Shown: positions 43,691 to 54,666, counted from the stretch's first letter. The stretch: 64,000 nt of DNA from Siphonodentalium dalli (GCA_032622095.1 CP136063.1:181017956-181081955), one strand, 5' to 3'. Notes: generated from the letters alone by a model not told the origin. Numbers and translations: made by a program.

Positions 43691-45027
43691 CGCCACACGA
43701 GGGATATGCTGGGAAGACTAGCAACCCTTGCAACTAAACGTGAAGATGACATAGAATTCCTTCTTCAATACCCATTGACATCGGTACTCTATCTGCCATC
43801 GTTGATGGCAATTTCCTGCTGCACTGCCTACCGCCGGCTTTACCCCGACATATGGTGGACTCTCCCGTGTCGTGCTTCACAAGCTATTAAACCTAACGTC
43901 CAAGCGAATGGACGTGGTGTTCGACACATGCATACGTGGAACTTCCACCCAGGACTGTGAACGAGAATGCAGAGGTGCTGAGCAGGTCACATACATGATA
44001 ACCGGTCCTGAGCAGTTGATCCCTAAATATGCGTCTAAAGCATTGAAATCTACATCTTTCAAAAAGCAGCTGCCTCGATTTTTTGCCAAAGATTGGTCTT
44101 CTTCACACCACACACATGTCTTGGTCGACAGGGAAGTGTACCTTGGCTTTGACGAAGAGTGTGTGAAGTTTGTTGTTGTCGATGGCAGTGTCGAGAAGCA
44201 GACCATGAAAGTCTGTATTGTGATCATCCTGAGGCAGACACAAGCGTTTGTCTACAGATGGTGGATATTGGTCATGAAATACCCGTTGGCAACATCGTAG
44301 TACGAGCTGCGGACACAGATTTACTAGTAATTCTATTGCATCACATACATACATTTAAATCTGTTATATGGATGGACGTTGGCACAACTGGACATGGTAA
44401 TAGACGCTACTTGAACGTTTCAGCTGTGTCTGAGGAAATAGGAGAAACCTTCTGTTATGCGCTGCCAGCATTTCACGTCTACATCGGGTGCGATTATACG
44501 GCCGATTTTGCTCGGAATGGCAAGAAACGCCCTTTTGCTTCTCTGTAGATCGCGACGATCGATATCCTGAAGCATTTGCAGACTTGGTCTCAGGATCTGT
44601 TTCAGACGAAACGTATACGAGATGCTTGAAGAGTATACATATACGTCATATGGTGCCGTGCAAACCCATCCCAATTAACGAATACAGATTCAAAGTTTTG
44701 AGAAAACTTTTGGGCCGAAGGATGAAAACCGACCGTTATCAAAACTGAAAGGACTGTAGGGAGTAGTATTCCGCCTTGCAAGTCTGGTGTGCCTCAGAAA
44801 ATTACAGGGCTAAGTATGTGGCTAATATGTGGCATGATGTGGTTGATAACAGTCTGCCCAATGATCCTGGCAGTAAATGGGAACTTGCTGATGGGTCGTA
44901 TTGGATCATCTGGTTCGAGGGGCCGCATTTGCCAAAGTCAGTAATCCCAGAACAACCGGAATGTGGCAACGATGATACGGACGATGAACGTGTAACTGGT
45001 TGTGCTGATGACTCCGACACTGATTAA
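43566..45027 (+). pseudogene. FEN/PIN-like nuclease-family gene, right-arm copy (broken)
   Basis: Plus-strand reading starts with RFERPISRNKLKTFLYKQG and hits a stop after RGICWED, then continues in shifted frames. It shows LATKREDDIEFLLQYPLTSV, VVFDTC with TQDCERECRGAEQVTYMI, VYLGFDEECVKFVVVDGSVE, DHPEADT, VVRAADTDLLVILLHHIH, WMDVGTTGHGNRRYLNVS, and ALPAFHVYIGCDYTADFAR. The C-terminus is acidic with a stop at 45025-45027. It retains the three acidic motifs and is slightly more complete upstream than its partner. Frameshifts near 43700, 43800-43870, 44150 and 44540-44760 make it non-functional. Confidence 0.7.
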
Positions 45028-45299
45028 GAAATGGACCCATAGATATACATTCATTGTCAATAGATGCCGAGCTCAATAGCTTAATGAAGCTTTCCGTGTT
45101 TATGTTCTATGATCTTGACAATTAATACCAAACGTAATTGTTCCAAGAAGCTTTAGTGTTCAAAGTGTTTAATGTTTTTTTGTTTTTTTTTAAACAGGAA
45201 TATGTTTCACTTCTGTATGCCATGTTTTAAGCTTGAGTTACTATATGACTATATATTATCACACAAAGAACTACATATATGTGGGTTTTTTGTACCACC

Positions 45300-45905
45300 T
45301 ATATATGGACCTCTTCTTATTTGAAAACGCCAGGGAATTTGCTTTCTTAAGTTGTGTGTTTATGATCAGTGGACATAATAGACTATTCCAGGTAAAAATG
45401 GTGGACTTGCGCGATTGTATAATTAAAAGTGAAATTTTTACATTTTTGGATCCCCCTAGAAGACCCCTTCTTATATGAAAATGCCAGGAAATTTCCGTTC
45501 TTAAGTTGTTTTTATGATCAGTGAATACAGGAGACTACTCCAGGAAAAAATGGTGGACTTGCACGATTGTGTAATTAAAAGTGAAATTTTTACATTTTTG
45601 TCCCCCCTCCTCCCGCTAGAAGACCCCTTCTTATTTGAAAACGCCAGGGAATTTGCGTTCTTAAGTTGTGTTTTTATTATCAGTGAATACAGTAAACCAT
45701 TTCAGGAAAAAATGGTGGACTTGCGCAATTGTGTAATTAAAAGTGAAATTTTGACATTTTTGGGTCCCCCTAGAAGACCCCTTCTTATTTGAAAACGCCA
45801 GGAAATTTCCGTTCTTAAGTTATGTTTTTATGATCAGTGAACATAATAGAGTATTCAATGTAAAGATGGTGGACTTGCGCGATAGTGTAATTAAAAGTCA
45901 TTTTT
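45300..45905. repeat. Subterminal tandem repeats, right arm
   Basis: Mirror image of 41090-41670: about four units containing 'atggtggacttgcgcgattg', 'gtaattaaaagtgaaattt' and 'agaagaccccttcttatttg'. The reading frames through them are shadows of the repeat. Confidence 0.8.
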
Positions 45906-46259
45906 GGGGTTTTGGAGGGCCATATCTGGCCCCTAAACGCCAGGAAAATAGTTTTCCGTAATGATCTATCACCGCCAACAAATCGAGAGCATCAAACCTT
46001 CCTTGCGCAATAGTGTAATTAAAACCGTCCTGGCTCCCGAACTATAGGGAGCCTCGCATATATAAGAGAATGTATTGGCCTGACAATATTTACCTTGACC
46101 TTGTAAGCTAGTACATTCTCTTATATATGCGAGGCTCCCTATTGTAGACTCGCATATATTAGAGAATGCACTGGCACAGGATCTTTATTGCTGCACCAGT
46201 GCAGCTCCCGTCATAAAAGGGTTAATAGAGTCCATGGATGCCAACAGTTTTAAAGATGG

Positions 46260-47030
46260 TCTATCTACTCCTATAACAAGTTTTATATCATTTCTGGGGT
46301 ATAAAATAATAAACATGAATCGGACACCCTTTTACGGAACTGCTTCTATCAAATAATATTGATTTTATTTTGATATTTCTGGTATAATCCATACAACATT
46401 TTGGGACAATTTTACGGGCTATTTTCAGAACAGATCGGCCACAGAAAAAGTTATTTAAAGTCTTGAAATTGGGTTTAATAAAAATGTTGTTGTAATTGTG
46501 ACCCAAATATCTTTGATGATAGTCTATCTCTTCCCAAAACAAGTTTTTACGTAGTATCCGGGATATAAAATAATAAATATGAATCGAAGACCCCTGTCCA
46601 GAAACACTTCTATCAATTAATATTGATTTTATTTTGCATTTTCTGGAATAATATACATACAATCAATTTGTGACATTTTACGGCTCGTAGCATACTATGT
46701 GGGATAACTCTTATCCAAAATTCTAAAAATAGTAACAAAAACTTGACCCACTTGATTATCGCATTATATAAGAAAATATTGATATAAAATCAATATTAAT
46801 TTATAGAAGTGTTTTCGGACAAGTGTCTTCTACTCATATCTATTATTTTATACCCCAGAAACTATACACAACATGTTTAGGAAGAAATAGACAATCTATT
46901 AACATCTCAATTGCAAAACTATTGCCTATGTTGCAGAAGACAGAAATATTTATAGGTTACAGGCCAGAGTGTGATGATATACTACATAGAAGACAAAATT
47001 ATTTATAGGTTATAGACAAAACCATGATAT
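46260..47030. repeat. Inverted AT-rich repeat cluster
   Basis: Two head-to-tail units (46300-46480 and 46555-46690) share 'ataaaataataaacatgaat', 'acttctatcaa.taatattgat' and 'ttctggwataatccatacaa'. An inverted unit lies at 46790-46910 ('attattttataccccagaaac'). A relative with both orientations is at 56100-56370. It is a dispersed foldback family of unknown type. Confidence 0.6.
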
Positions 47031-47123
47031 CTGCTTCTAACTTTCATATATTTAGCTCAATAAAAGTTCCTCACTGTCTTATTTTCTGGCAAAACCCTTA
47101 TAAATTTTCTCAACCAATTTCAG

Positions 47124-47234
47124 AATGCTAATCTTGGAAACATCCATGCAATGTTAAGGACAGAAATAATCACCCTGCAAGGCTCATTACCATGGATACT
47201 GCTGAGGATAGACATCTCAAACAAGACTCACGAG
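47124..47234 (+). CDS. Exon 18 of the unidentified gene
   Basis: Acceptor CAACCAATTTCAG and donor GTGAAG bound 111 bp, phase 0 to phase 0. The peptide runs NANLGNIHAMLRTEIITLQG then SLPWILLRIDISNKTHE, helix then strand, with one sequon. It follows an 8-kb intron holding the giant palindrome, yet phase is preserved. Confidence 0.84.
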
Positions 47235-47259
47235 GTGAAGAACATACATGTATTAGACT

Positions 47260-47460
47260 TTAACCCTTTTATGACGGGAGCTGCACTGCTGCAGCATTAA
47301 AGACCCTGTCTCCCATAGGGACCCTCACATATATAAGAGAATGCACTGGCTAACACGGCCAAGGTAAATATTGCCCTGTGGGAGACTCGCATATATAAGA
47401 ATATGCGTTGGCACAGGGTTTTAGCAAAATTTCAGCAAGCTCCAGTCATGGACGTGTTAA
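47260..47460. mobile_element. Family A TTAA MITE, internally deleted (201 bp)
   Basis: TTAACCCTTTTATGACGGGAG and CCAGTCATGGACGTGTTAA with TTAA on both ends. Half of each hairpin core is deleted, leaving 'tctcccatagggaccctcac' and 'gccctgtgggagactcgc'. Confidence 0.8.
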
Positions 47461-47507
47461 CCCTTTCATTTAATACTAACTGAATTCTCCCATCAGTTAT
47501 ATATAGA
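47457..47507. mobile_element. Family B MITE left end, sharing a TTAA
   Basis: TTAACCCTTTCATTTAATAC with 'tgaattctcccatcagttat'. It shares the TTAA with the preceding family A element and stops at the next palindrome. Confidence 0.6.
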
Positions 47508-47626
47508 ATACACCCATAGTACCCGAGAATACAAAATTTTCACCACAAGTGGAATTGTGGTTTAACCACGAGCCTTTTGGCGACGAGTGGTGAACATTTT
47601 GTACTCTCGGGTACTATGCGTGTATT
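47508..47626. repeat. Foldback palindrome (119 bp)
   Basis: Arms 'aatacacccatagtacccga' and 'tcgggtactatgcgtgtatt' with inner 'gaatacaaaattttcacca' and 'tggtgaacattttgtactc'. The loop contains a smaller stem, 'ccacaag..gtgg'. No relation to the other families. Confidence 0.8.
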
Positions 47627-48118
47627 TTATTTATGACATAATTATTATTTTTGTAATTTTGTTCGCGAATTCAACTACACTTCTGTTTACTTTGAATGTG
47701 TATCCTCTCACCCAGAGACACAGACACGACGCTATAAGGAATGTGCGTCACGCGTAGTGATGTTTACATTAACGACATGATGTCATCCTATTTCTTAGCG
47801 ACCAGTCACTTGGAATTATCATTCATATGTTTCCTAGTAAATATAGCACTAACAAGCTACATTTGATTGAAATTCATGCAATTTTCCTCAAATCTAATTG
47901 ATATCATGACGACTTCCAATTTCAAATGAATGTGACATATAGGAACTATTTTGCTAACTACGATGTAGTTCTACTATGGGTATACATGTTTAACACATGA
48001 AATAACATTTGAAAATTTACACCCACAGTAGAAATTTATATCCACAGTAAGAAGCTGTATACCCACAGTAGGGTGTAAAGATGAAATTTACAAAATAGGT
48101 GTTATACACACAATAGAA

Positions 48119-48262
48119 CAGGCAATTATGGTATAAAAAGTATACATTCTAATGGTTTATTATCCTACTGGAGGGATTATAGGAAAACATAAGCAAACGA
48201 CACACAAATTAACAGATAATACATACGTACAAGTGCAGAAGGATTAGATAATAAGTTGTCAT
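48119..48262. mobile_element. Family B MITE fragment
   Basis: 'ggtataaaaagtatacattc' and 'taatggtttattatcctactggagg' (in part), then 'caagtgcagaaggatt', the middle of family B. It is cut by the next element. Confidence 0.5.
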
Positions 48263-48271
48263 TTTCATAAA

Positions 48272-48707
48272 TGTGACCCGCCATATCAAATCCAGTCGGA
48301 AGTCGGGATTTTTTTACCCTGTGCCAATGCATTCTCTTATATATGCGAGTCGACCATAGGTCGCCTCGCATATATAAGAGAATGCATTGGCTTAACAATT
48401 TTTTATCATGTTTTTTAAATAAATGTTTCTTACAATTTTTAGGACATAAAATAAAAAAACATCCATTACCCTGCAGGGAGCCCCACACATATATAGAAGC
48501 ACATAGAAGAGTGTCGTCTGCTCATGTTTGTCTGGGGCTCTGTATGGGTGAAATTATAAAATTGTTAAAGAATACAAGAAAAAATTATTAAAATTGTTAG
48601 GCCAATGCATTCTCTTATATATGTTAGGTGACCTATGGTCGACTCGCATATATAAGAGAATGCATTGGCACAGGGTAAAAAATAAACCCGACTGGATTTG
48701 ATATGGC
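48272..48707. mobile_element. Double-hairpin element with a TGACCCGCC shell (about 436 bp)
   Basis: TGACCCGCCATATCAAATCC and GGATTTGATATGGCGGGTCA are excellent TIRs. TAAATG sits immediately outside both ends (48266-48271 and 48708-48713), a candidate 6-bp duplication. Inside are two family A hairpins in inverted orientation and a central segment with 'ccctgcagggagccccacac' and 'tctggggctctgtatggg'. It is the sister of 24135-24597. Confidence 0.82.
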
Positions 48708-48850
48708 GGGTCATAAATGAGCATTCATATGTGCCAATACTCCCAAGCATGCCAGCATTACATTGTCCACCAGCACAAATTTATAACAATCTGACCCCAA
48801 GAAATCCACTCATTCAATCTTGCATCATAATTTTGACATGAATATATAGA

Positions 48851-48993
48851 GGATCTACAACTCGTCCCCAGTTTATAGCAAAATTTACAAAATGAGTCCA
48901 GTAAATTAGGTCTGGACCGAGCTTTGGTCCAGACCTAATTTACTGGACGAGTGTTGTAAATTCCGCTATAAACTGGGGACGAGTTGTAGATTC
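48851..48993. repeat. Near-perfect foldback palindrome (143 bp)
   Basis: Arms 'gatctacaactcgtccccag' / 'ctggggacgagttgtagatt' and inner 'ccagtaaattaggtctggac' / 'gtccagacctaatttactgg', with the centre at CGAGCTTTGG. A small asymmetric bulge separates the two stems. Confidence 0.87.
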
Positions 48994-50022
48994 TATTTAA
49001 TACATGATCCAAAACTTCGACAAAACATACATAAATCAACAAATTGGACGTGAAACTAACATCGGCTTCTATAAGGCATTGCGATGACGTTTCACGTAAC
49101 TATGCATTATTTGTCTGTGTAAAGAAATAGTTCCAGATAAATAAAGACTCTTCGGCGTATTTAATGGCGTATATTTAATGACATAACTTTTCAAACTCTT
49201 CATGACAATTAAAAACAAACATAAACTCTGAAATCATTTAATACATAACTTCAAACAACAACACAAAGAAAGTCTGATTGATTATTAGAGTGGTAAACTT
49301 AACATTTACAGGTTTGTGTTCTTTTGTAGTTTTTTGTAGCAACACTTTCCTGTTCTTTCCATGTACATTTGTACCCACTAATCAAATGCCTTATCAAACT
49401 GGAAGCATTCAATATCTGCACCCTCAATCTTTACCATCATGAGGGAGTTCAAACTTTTGATAGTTAGATTCAACTTCTCTAAAAATAAAATCATGGAATC
49501 TTTGGGAATCAATTACGATTTTCCGGTAATGGACATGTTTTGATTGCCATTGAACAAGGCGCAATAAAAAGATTAAAAATATATTTGAACACTATAAAAT
49601 GGTAACATCGGTGAATTTGAAGAGAGTAGGTACTGATAGTAATGTTTGAAGTCTGCTCGATTCGGTTTCTGTTATTGCGTATACAAAACACGGAATACCA
49701 CCAAAACGGAACGGAACATGGGTTACGCAGCCATATTATGTACTTAGTTAATTTAGAGTTACTTCCCATTGAGGGCATGCCATCATGGCCCATCAAATAT
49801 CATCAAATTACTTGGTAATCAAACCAAATGATGCTTTTTTTTTACTAGTATCGATTTAGCCTTGTAGTTACGTCAAATTGCACGTCAACAACCAAAGTAC
49901 AACTACATGTGCTCCAGAGTACACACCTGTAATAAACTTTTACTCGCTGGGACAAGAAATATACGCGTCAATTGCACGCTGGTGACTGCATGCGCCTAGG
50001 TCGGTCCCTGAATAGGTAGTTT
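48994..50022. other. Intron 18, unique part
   Basis: Nothing recognised over about 1 kb. The minus-strand frame at 49509-49796 has no convincing protein character. Confidence 0.4.
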
Positions 50023-50286
50023 AATAACCCTTTCATGATGGTAGCTGCGCTGTTGCAGCATTAAAGATCCTGTGCCAGTGCATTCTCTTATATATGCAAG
50101 GCTCCCATTGGGAGCCTCACATATATAAGAGAATGCACTGGCTTACAATGTAAATGTAAATATTGTTAGGCCAATGTATTCTCTTATATATGCGAGGCTC
50201 CCTGTCAGAGACGCACATTTATAAGAGAACGCATTGGCACAGGGTTTTTTACAAAATTTCAGGAAGCTCCAGTCATGGAAGGGTTG
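50023..50286. mobile_element. Family A hairpin MITE (264 bp), TTAA decayed
   Basis: 'taataaccctttcatgatgg' at the left and 'ccagtcatggaagggttga' at the right, with two complete inverted hairpin cores inside (50069-50133 and 50172-50241). Confidence 0.82.
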
Positions 50287-50936
50287 ATATAATCTAATTG
50301 TTTGTTGAACTTATTATCTGAATCTGATCTATCCATCAATGAATATATTGAGTAAAGAAAAGGTTAATCGGTAAAACAGTAATAAATAAAGAATTATCAC
50401 CACATAATTATATTTTATACCCCCACCCTGTTATCTGCAGCAACTGAGAAACCTTTACTTGAGATCAGGGACCGTGCTGGCCTAAAATTTACTTTTGCCA
50501 AGTGAAAATACTTTTTGCCATATTCTCTTATAAGTAACCAAATGATATCGGGCCGAAATCATGAGGTTTATGGAAAATTTATTCTTACAGCTAGCACTGA
50601 CAATAGCCTCTTCAAAGAATTCTGATATTTAAGACAAAAGAATCCAAGGAAGCATTTTTCCGTATACTTTCTGGTATATATTTGGCTCTTAATTAATTCC
50701 TGGAGTTCAGTGCATTTCATTACAAAATGGAACTCGTCTCCGTGTTCATGGTGGCATATAAGGTGAGTTAGAACATTTCTAATGTCAAAGTTTTAAACCA
50801 CGGAATTCTCTGAGAAGCCAACAATCCTCATTTCAGAGAGAGGTTTAAGGTATTCTGCACATATAAAACTAAACTTTTGACTACAGATAAGGTAAATTTT
50901 TATCAATATTTTTTTTATTTTGAAATACTTTCACAG
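50287..50936. other. Intron 18, distal part
   Basis: A family B scrap lies at 50300-50365. Near 50495 'aatttacttttgccaagtga' recurs at 52680-52750 and 53165-53260 ('ttgccaaa' repeats). Otherwise unique. Confidence 0.4.
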
Positions 50937-51078
50937 GTAGATCATCATTTCGCTGCTGAGAAGGACGGCCATAAAAGGAAATACACAAAGTACTGCACAT
51001 CTAAAAATAAAACAGATTATCAAGTTTACCTGACAAGGAAAGAAGATGGTTACAAAATCCCATACAGAGCGTTACATG
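50937..51078 (+). CDS. Exon 19 of the unidentified gene
   Basis: Acceptor AATACTTTCACAG and donor GTTAGT bound 142 bp, phase 0 to phase 1. The peptide is basic and polar: VDHHFAAEKDGHKRKYTKYC, then KNKTDYQVYLTRKEDGYKIP and YRALH. It has one sequon and a single cysteine and reads as strands and turns. Confidence 0.8.
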
Positions 51079-51089
51079 GTTAGTACACT

Positions 51090-51172
51090 AATGCCCTAAA
51101 TAATCCACTCTGTAACCACTGCAGAATTTAGTCGGAAATATGGCTTGTTGCCATTCATCTGAAAGCTCTCAT
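51090..51172. mobile_element. Family E fragment
   Basis: 'actaatgccctaaataatcc' and 'ggcttgttgccattcatctg', one arm only, beginning 11 bp after exon 19. Confidence 0.6.
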
Positions 51173-51807
51173 GCACAAATATTGAGGTTATTTTTTACAG
51201 TTTTCATATATGTCATAACACCAATTGTAATGTCATCTCCGAATATTCAATGACACAGGGTACATTTCTTTCCTTTGTAATTCAAGCCACCAATTTTTTT
51301 TAAAGAATCTGCATGAAAAGTTTTTTGTCTGCATTGCATCTTATGAAATGAGATATCTCTGGGTATGTTCCACAGGGTTACTCAGAGTAATGCTGAAGAA
51401 ATTAAATTCGTATCTATAGTGAACAAATTTCCAGTTGAAATCGATTTGTGACTCCTGGATATGACATATTTGACGCGTGTTGTCAATAGCAGCATTCTCT
51501 ATTCAAAATTTGTGCACTCATCAGCAGACGATTAGCAGCTCTTGACCAATCAGAATGCGTGTTTTAACGACAAATATTCAACTTGATTTAAAATGTCACA
51601 TCTACACCACCATTTGGCAAAATGTACTTTCCTGTGATGTAATTTGATCCCTCCATATATAATTTAATGTAATGCTCTCTATGCTTTCCTTGAGTACATT
51701 TGCAACTTCCTGATCATAAGTGTTGAAGTTGTTAAAAACATTGATCATGTCGCCTCAATAACTTCAGTATGGGCACTCCAGTTGTTTGCCATTATCAAGA
51801 ACGTAAG

Positions 51808-52036
51808 TCTTTCTATACTAAATGGATTCTCCCATTTAGCTATACAAGTAAATATTGGAATGTTGTATTATTAATTTGGAGGGATGTTCAGGAAAAATGG
51901 GCAGACGATAGTATGGCGAAAGGATAATACAAGTGAAGAAGGATAGTGGGAAATGTTCAGATAATTAGTTCAACATAATTGTTGAACATTTCCTAAGGGA
52001 ACTACTCGTCAATGAGTATTTAGTAAAGAAATGGTT
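51808..52036. mobile_element. Family B MITE (about 229 bp), TTAA eroded
   Basis: 'tctttctatactaaatggat' at the left and 'gagtatttagtaaagaaatgg' at the right, with a reduced foldback 'caacataattgttgaac'. Confidence 0.72.
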
Positions 52037-52777
52037 ATGCTTGTAGTCCTGGTGCTAATTTGGGTGCCGTTCTCTGTACATTTTCAAGTATCTCTACATA
52101 CTATTGTAAGCGGACAGGTTTTAATGCTGACAGTGCATATATTCCAAGTGTGGTCTGACTATCCCTTTGTGTATTCCAGGGACCAGTCCAGAGGTTTCAA
52201 ATTAGGAGAAGTCACTTCTCCCTGTTGGTTATCAGGGAGAAGTGGGCTGCTATCAGGGAGAAGTCATCAAGGCTGAAGTTTGATTTACACTCAAACATCA
52301 CCATCCTATGATCTCATAAGAATAATGCAACCCAAGAGCCCATTTATAAAACCATTATAATGAGTAAGAACCAGTGTTTCCGCTATACCGTCACAGGCTC
52401 CGATAAACGGACCAGCTTTTGATGACCAAATTTTTTTATATTTTGAATCAGTATTTCCTTGTACCGGTTAAAAAAAACCCGCCTATACCCCACAACTCTC
52501 ATCTCATCTATCGATTTGGGCAAATACATCTACGCATAAGGACAACCATTTATTTCATAAATGATTTCATTGATGTCTGTGTGATATATTGTCTATCCTG
52601 ATTGGGTGCCTCAATATAATGTGTCTTAGACCCTCCATAGGTGTTTAATATTACCTGCAGGGTCCACGCTGGACCGACATTTACTTTTGCCAAATAATTT
52701 GCCAAATGAAAATATTTTTTGCCAAATTATTTTAGAAATTGCCAAATGTTATCCCTGTTAGTATAATTTTCGGCAAC

Positions 52778-52865
52778 CTTAAGTCTTATGTTTCGACACT
52801 CGCGGTTTGAACGACTTTTGACTTAAGTCTTATGTTTCGACACTCGCGATTTGAACGACTTTTGA
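52778..52865. repeat. 44-bp tandem duplication
   Basis: Two almost identical copies of a 44-bp unit beginning 'cttaagtcttatgtttcgac' and ending 'tttgaacgacttttga'; they differ at one position (CGCGG against CGCGA) plus the junction. Confidence 0.85.
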
Positions 52866-54210
52866 CATAAATAGAAAGACAGTTAGTTAATAATTAATTA
52901 TACTCGCATCTCTATTGTGGTTTATCGTACAACAATAAGCCAATCACCGATCAAACAAATCCGTCACAAGGGCACATCACAGGAGGTTTAGTAATCCCTC
53001 CAACCATCAGTACTAATGCTATGAGATTAACTGAATCTTAATAGAGGTGTTAACTTTCCCTAAACCTTTTAATACACCACTAATATAATTATATTGTAAG
53101 AGTTTACTGAAATTAATGGTATTGATTGACCAATAGTTTTTCAAATTTGCTTGAGGAATTAAAAAGTGACTTGCCAAAACTTTTGCCAAAAAAATGAAAA
53201 TATTTTTTTGCCAAATGTGAATTATTTTTGCCATTGGCAAATTTGGCAAGTGGCAACGCGAACCCTGATTACCTGTGACTCTTACACCTACAGATAAGCT
53301 TGCGCTTGTTGTGGCCAATTGCAATTTCAATAATGTACATATGTGTGCCGAAAATTCATAAAGGAACACTGATTTGGTTTTGATTACATGCAATGACTCA
53401 ATATAAGGTTGATTTTAGTAGCTTGCCTTGTCCAGACTCCAGTCTATTCATCATGTACATGTACTAATAAATGAGGAACAGATATATCGAAATGGGAAAT
53501 TTCCAATCTATTCAGGGGATATATAGATGAATACAGCTTTGACTTTCATTATCCATAAAATAATTTATTTCCGACCATACATTCTGTGAAAAACTGACTT
53601 GGCATTCCTGTATCCTATATGCTATACGCGCGATAACTCTACATTTTCTGCTTGGGCTATTTCCATATCAGTACATGACCAGAGGACACCCCGTTATTTG
53701 CGACCATAATTTGTGCTGCTGTTTATATATTTTCAAATAATAAATATCGGTACATGATTTAATATTTGCATCTATTATTTCGTTGCTGGTCTCAAATTCT
53801 AATTAATTTATTACTTTGAAAACGTATCAAAATATTCCCAGGTGCAAGGAAGTGAGGGTTTCTGGATATTTAATTTTTTTTAAATCACCTATGGCTAGCC
53901 GATCCATGGTTGGTTAGTCATATCCAACGGACCCAATATTTTTCCCTTGCGGAAACCCCAGTAAGAACACCATAATAATCAGTAAATATACTTCAAATAT
54001 GCATACTGGAATATGAGAGAGAAGTCACTTCTCCCTAGGACAAAAATAATGAGAAGATGTCTCCCAAGTTGCCCTTTAGGCTGGTCCCTTTGTATATTCC
54101 TCAGTGTATCCTCATCTAGATGTGTAAGCAATCTACTAACCCATGTGCTTATTCATTGTGAATATCTTAATCTGCTTTATAATGATGTACAGTACTGACT
54201 TTGAGTCAAT
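52866..54210. other. Intron 19, mostly unique
   Basis: A 'ttgccaaa' rich repeat spans about 53163-53262 and matches 52680-52750. The 124-codon minus-strand frame at 53019-53393 is not a recognisable protein. Confidence 0.4.
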
Positions 54211-54219
54211 TCAGACAAT

Positions 54220-54640
54220 CAAGCCTGCAAATAGTGTGTCTGTAATTTGCAGAATGATGTCCCCAGTGGGTGAATTTAGTGATGCTATACCACACAGTGG
54301 GCTTGCATCACCAAATTCACCCTCTGGGACCTCATTCTGCTTAGGCCACTTCTTCTGGGAAGTATCTATAGTCTAGTCTCAAATTAACATTGTTTCAGTT
54401 ACTTTTTCCCTTCTGGGATGTTTCTATATCCCATAATTTGCAGAAGATAAAATTCATAATCTAGGTGACTTGGGAAATTAAATCTGATCCTAGGTCTTCC
54501 ATAGCAGTTGAGGCCTAAGCAGAATGAGGTTCCCAGAAGGTGAATTTGGTGATGCCAGCCTGCTGTGCAGGGTAACATCACTAAATTCACCCTCTGGTCA
54601 CCTCATTCTGCAAATGACAGACACAATATTTGCAGGCTTG
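54220..54640. mobile_element. Complete family C hAT-like MITE (421 bp) with 8-bp duplication
   Basis: CAAGCCTGCAAATAGTGTGT at the left and TATTTGCAGGCTTG at the right are TIRs. The flanks CAGACAAT (54212-54219) and CAGACAAT (54641-54648) are an exact 8-bp target duplication. Both arms carry an inner palindrome built from 'ggtgaatttagtgatgct' and its complement, and the interior includes 'gcttaggccacttcttctgg'. An exact 8-bp duplication and CA-start TIRs support the hAT superfamily. Confidence 0.9.
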
Positions 54641-54666
54641 CAGACAATTAGACTCAGCCTCCTATT

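Larger units (their letters stand above)
40938..46044. mobile_element. Giant palindromic DNA element (5107 bp)
   Basis: The left terminus TAGTTAGGGAGCCAGGAGGG and the complement of the right terminus TAGTTCGGGAGCCAGGACGG are near-identical. The flanking TAG (40935-40937 and 46045-46047) is a 3-bp target duplication that restores the host MITE's CCCATAGGGAGCC. Each arm has, from outside in, a unique end containing 'attacactatcgcgcaagg', about four subterminal tandem units, and a broken nuclease-like gene reading outward from the centre. The arms differ by many substitutions and indels. The non-palindromic spacer is about 43300-43690. Confidence 0.88.
40850..46225. mobile_element. Family A TTAA MITE interrupted by the giant palindrome
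   Basis: The left part 40850-40937 begins TTAACCCTTCCATGACTGGA and runs to the core loop 'tctcccatag'. The right part 46048-46225 resumes 'ggagcctcgcatatataag' and ends 'tcataaaagggttaa'. Joined, they make a normal MITE of about 266 bp with TTAA at both ends. The insertion point is the loop of the first hairpin. Confidence 0.82.

Noticed and set aside
46288-46662. 124-codon minus-strand frame with repeated SILxDRSxSxxG peptides
   Set aside because: The repeated peptides come from the tandem AT-rich repeat at 46260-47030, not from a protein.
48177-48488. Open frames with repeated 'CILLYMRGDLWSTRIYKRMHWH'-type peptides on both strands at many places
   Set aside because: They are translations of the family A hairpin core, present in both orientations because the core is palindromic. 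They are not conserved genes.
49509-49796. 95-codon minus-strand frame
   Set aside because: Composition is not protein-like and no family is recognised; length is within chance for AT-rich intron sequence.
53019-53393. 124-codon minus-strand frame
   Set aside because: It crosses a 'ttgccaaa' repeat tract and shows no motif; probably chance.
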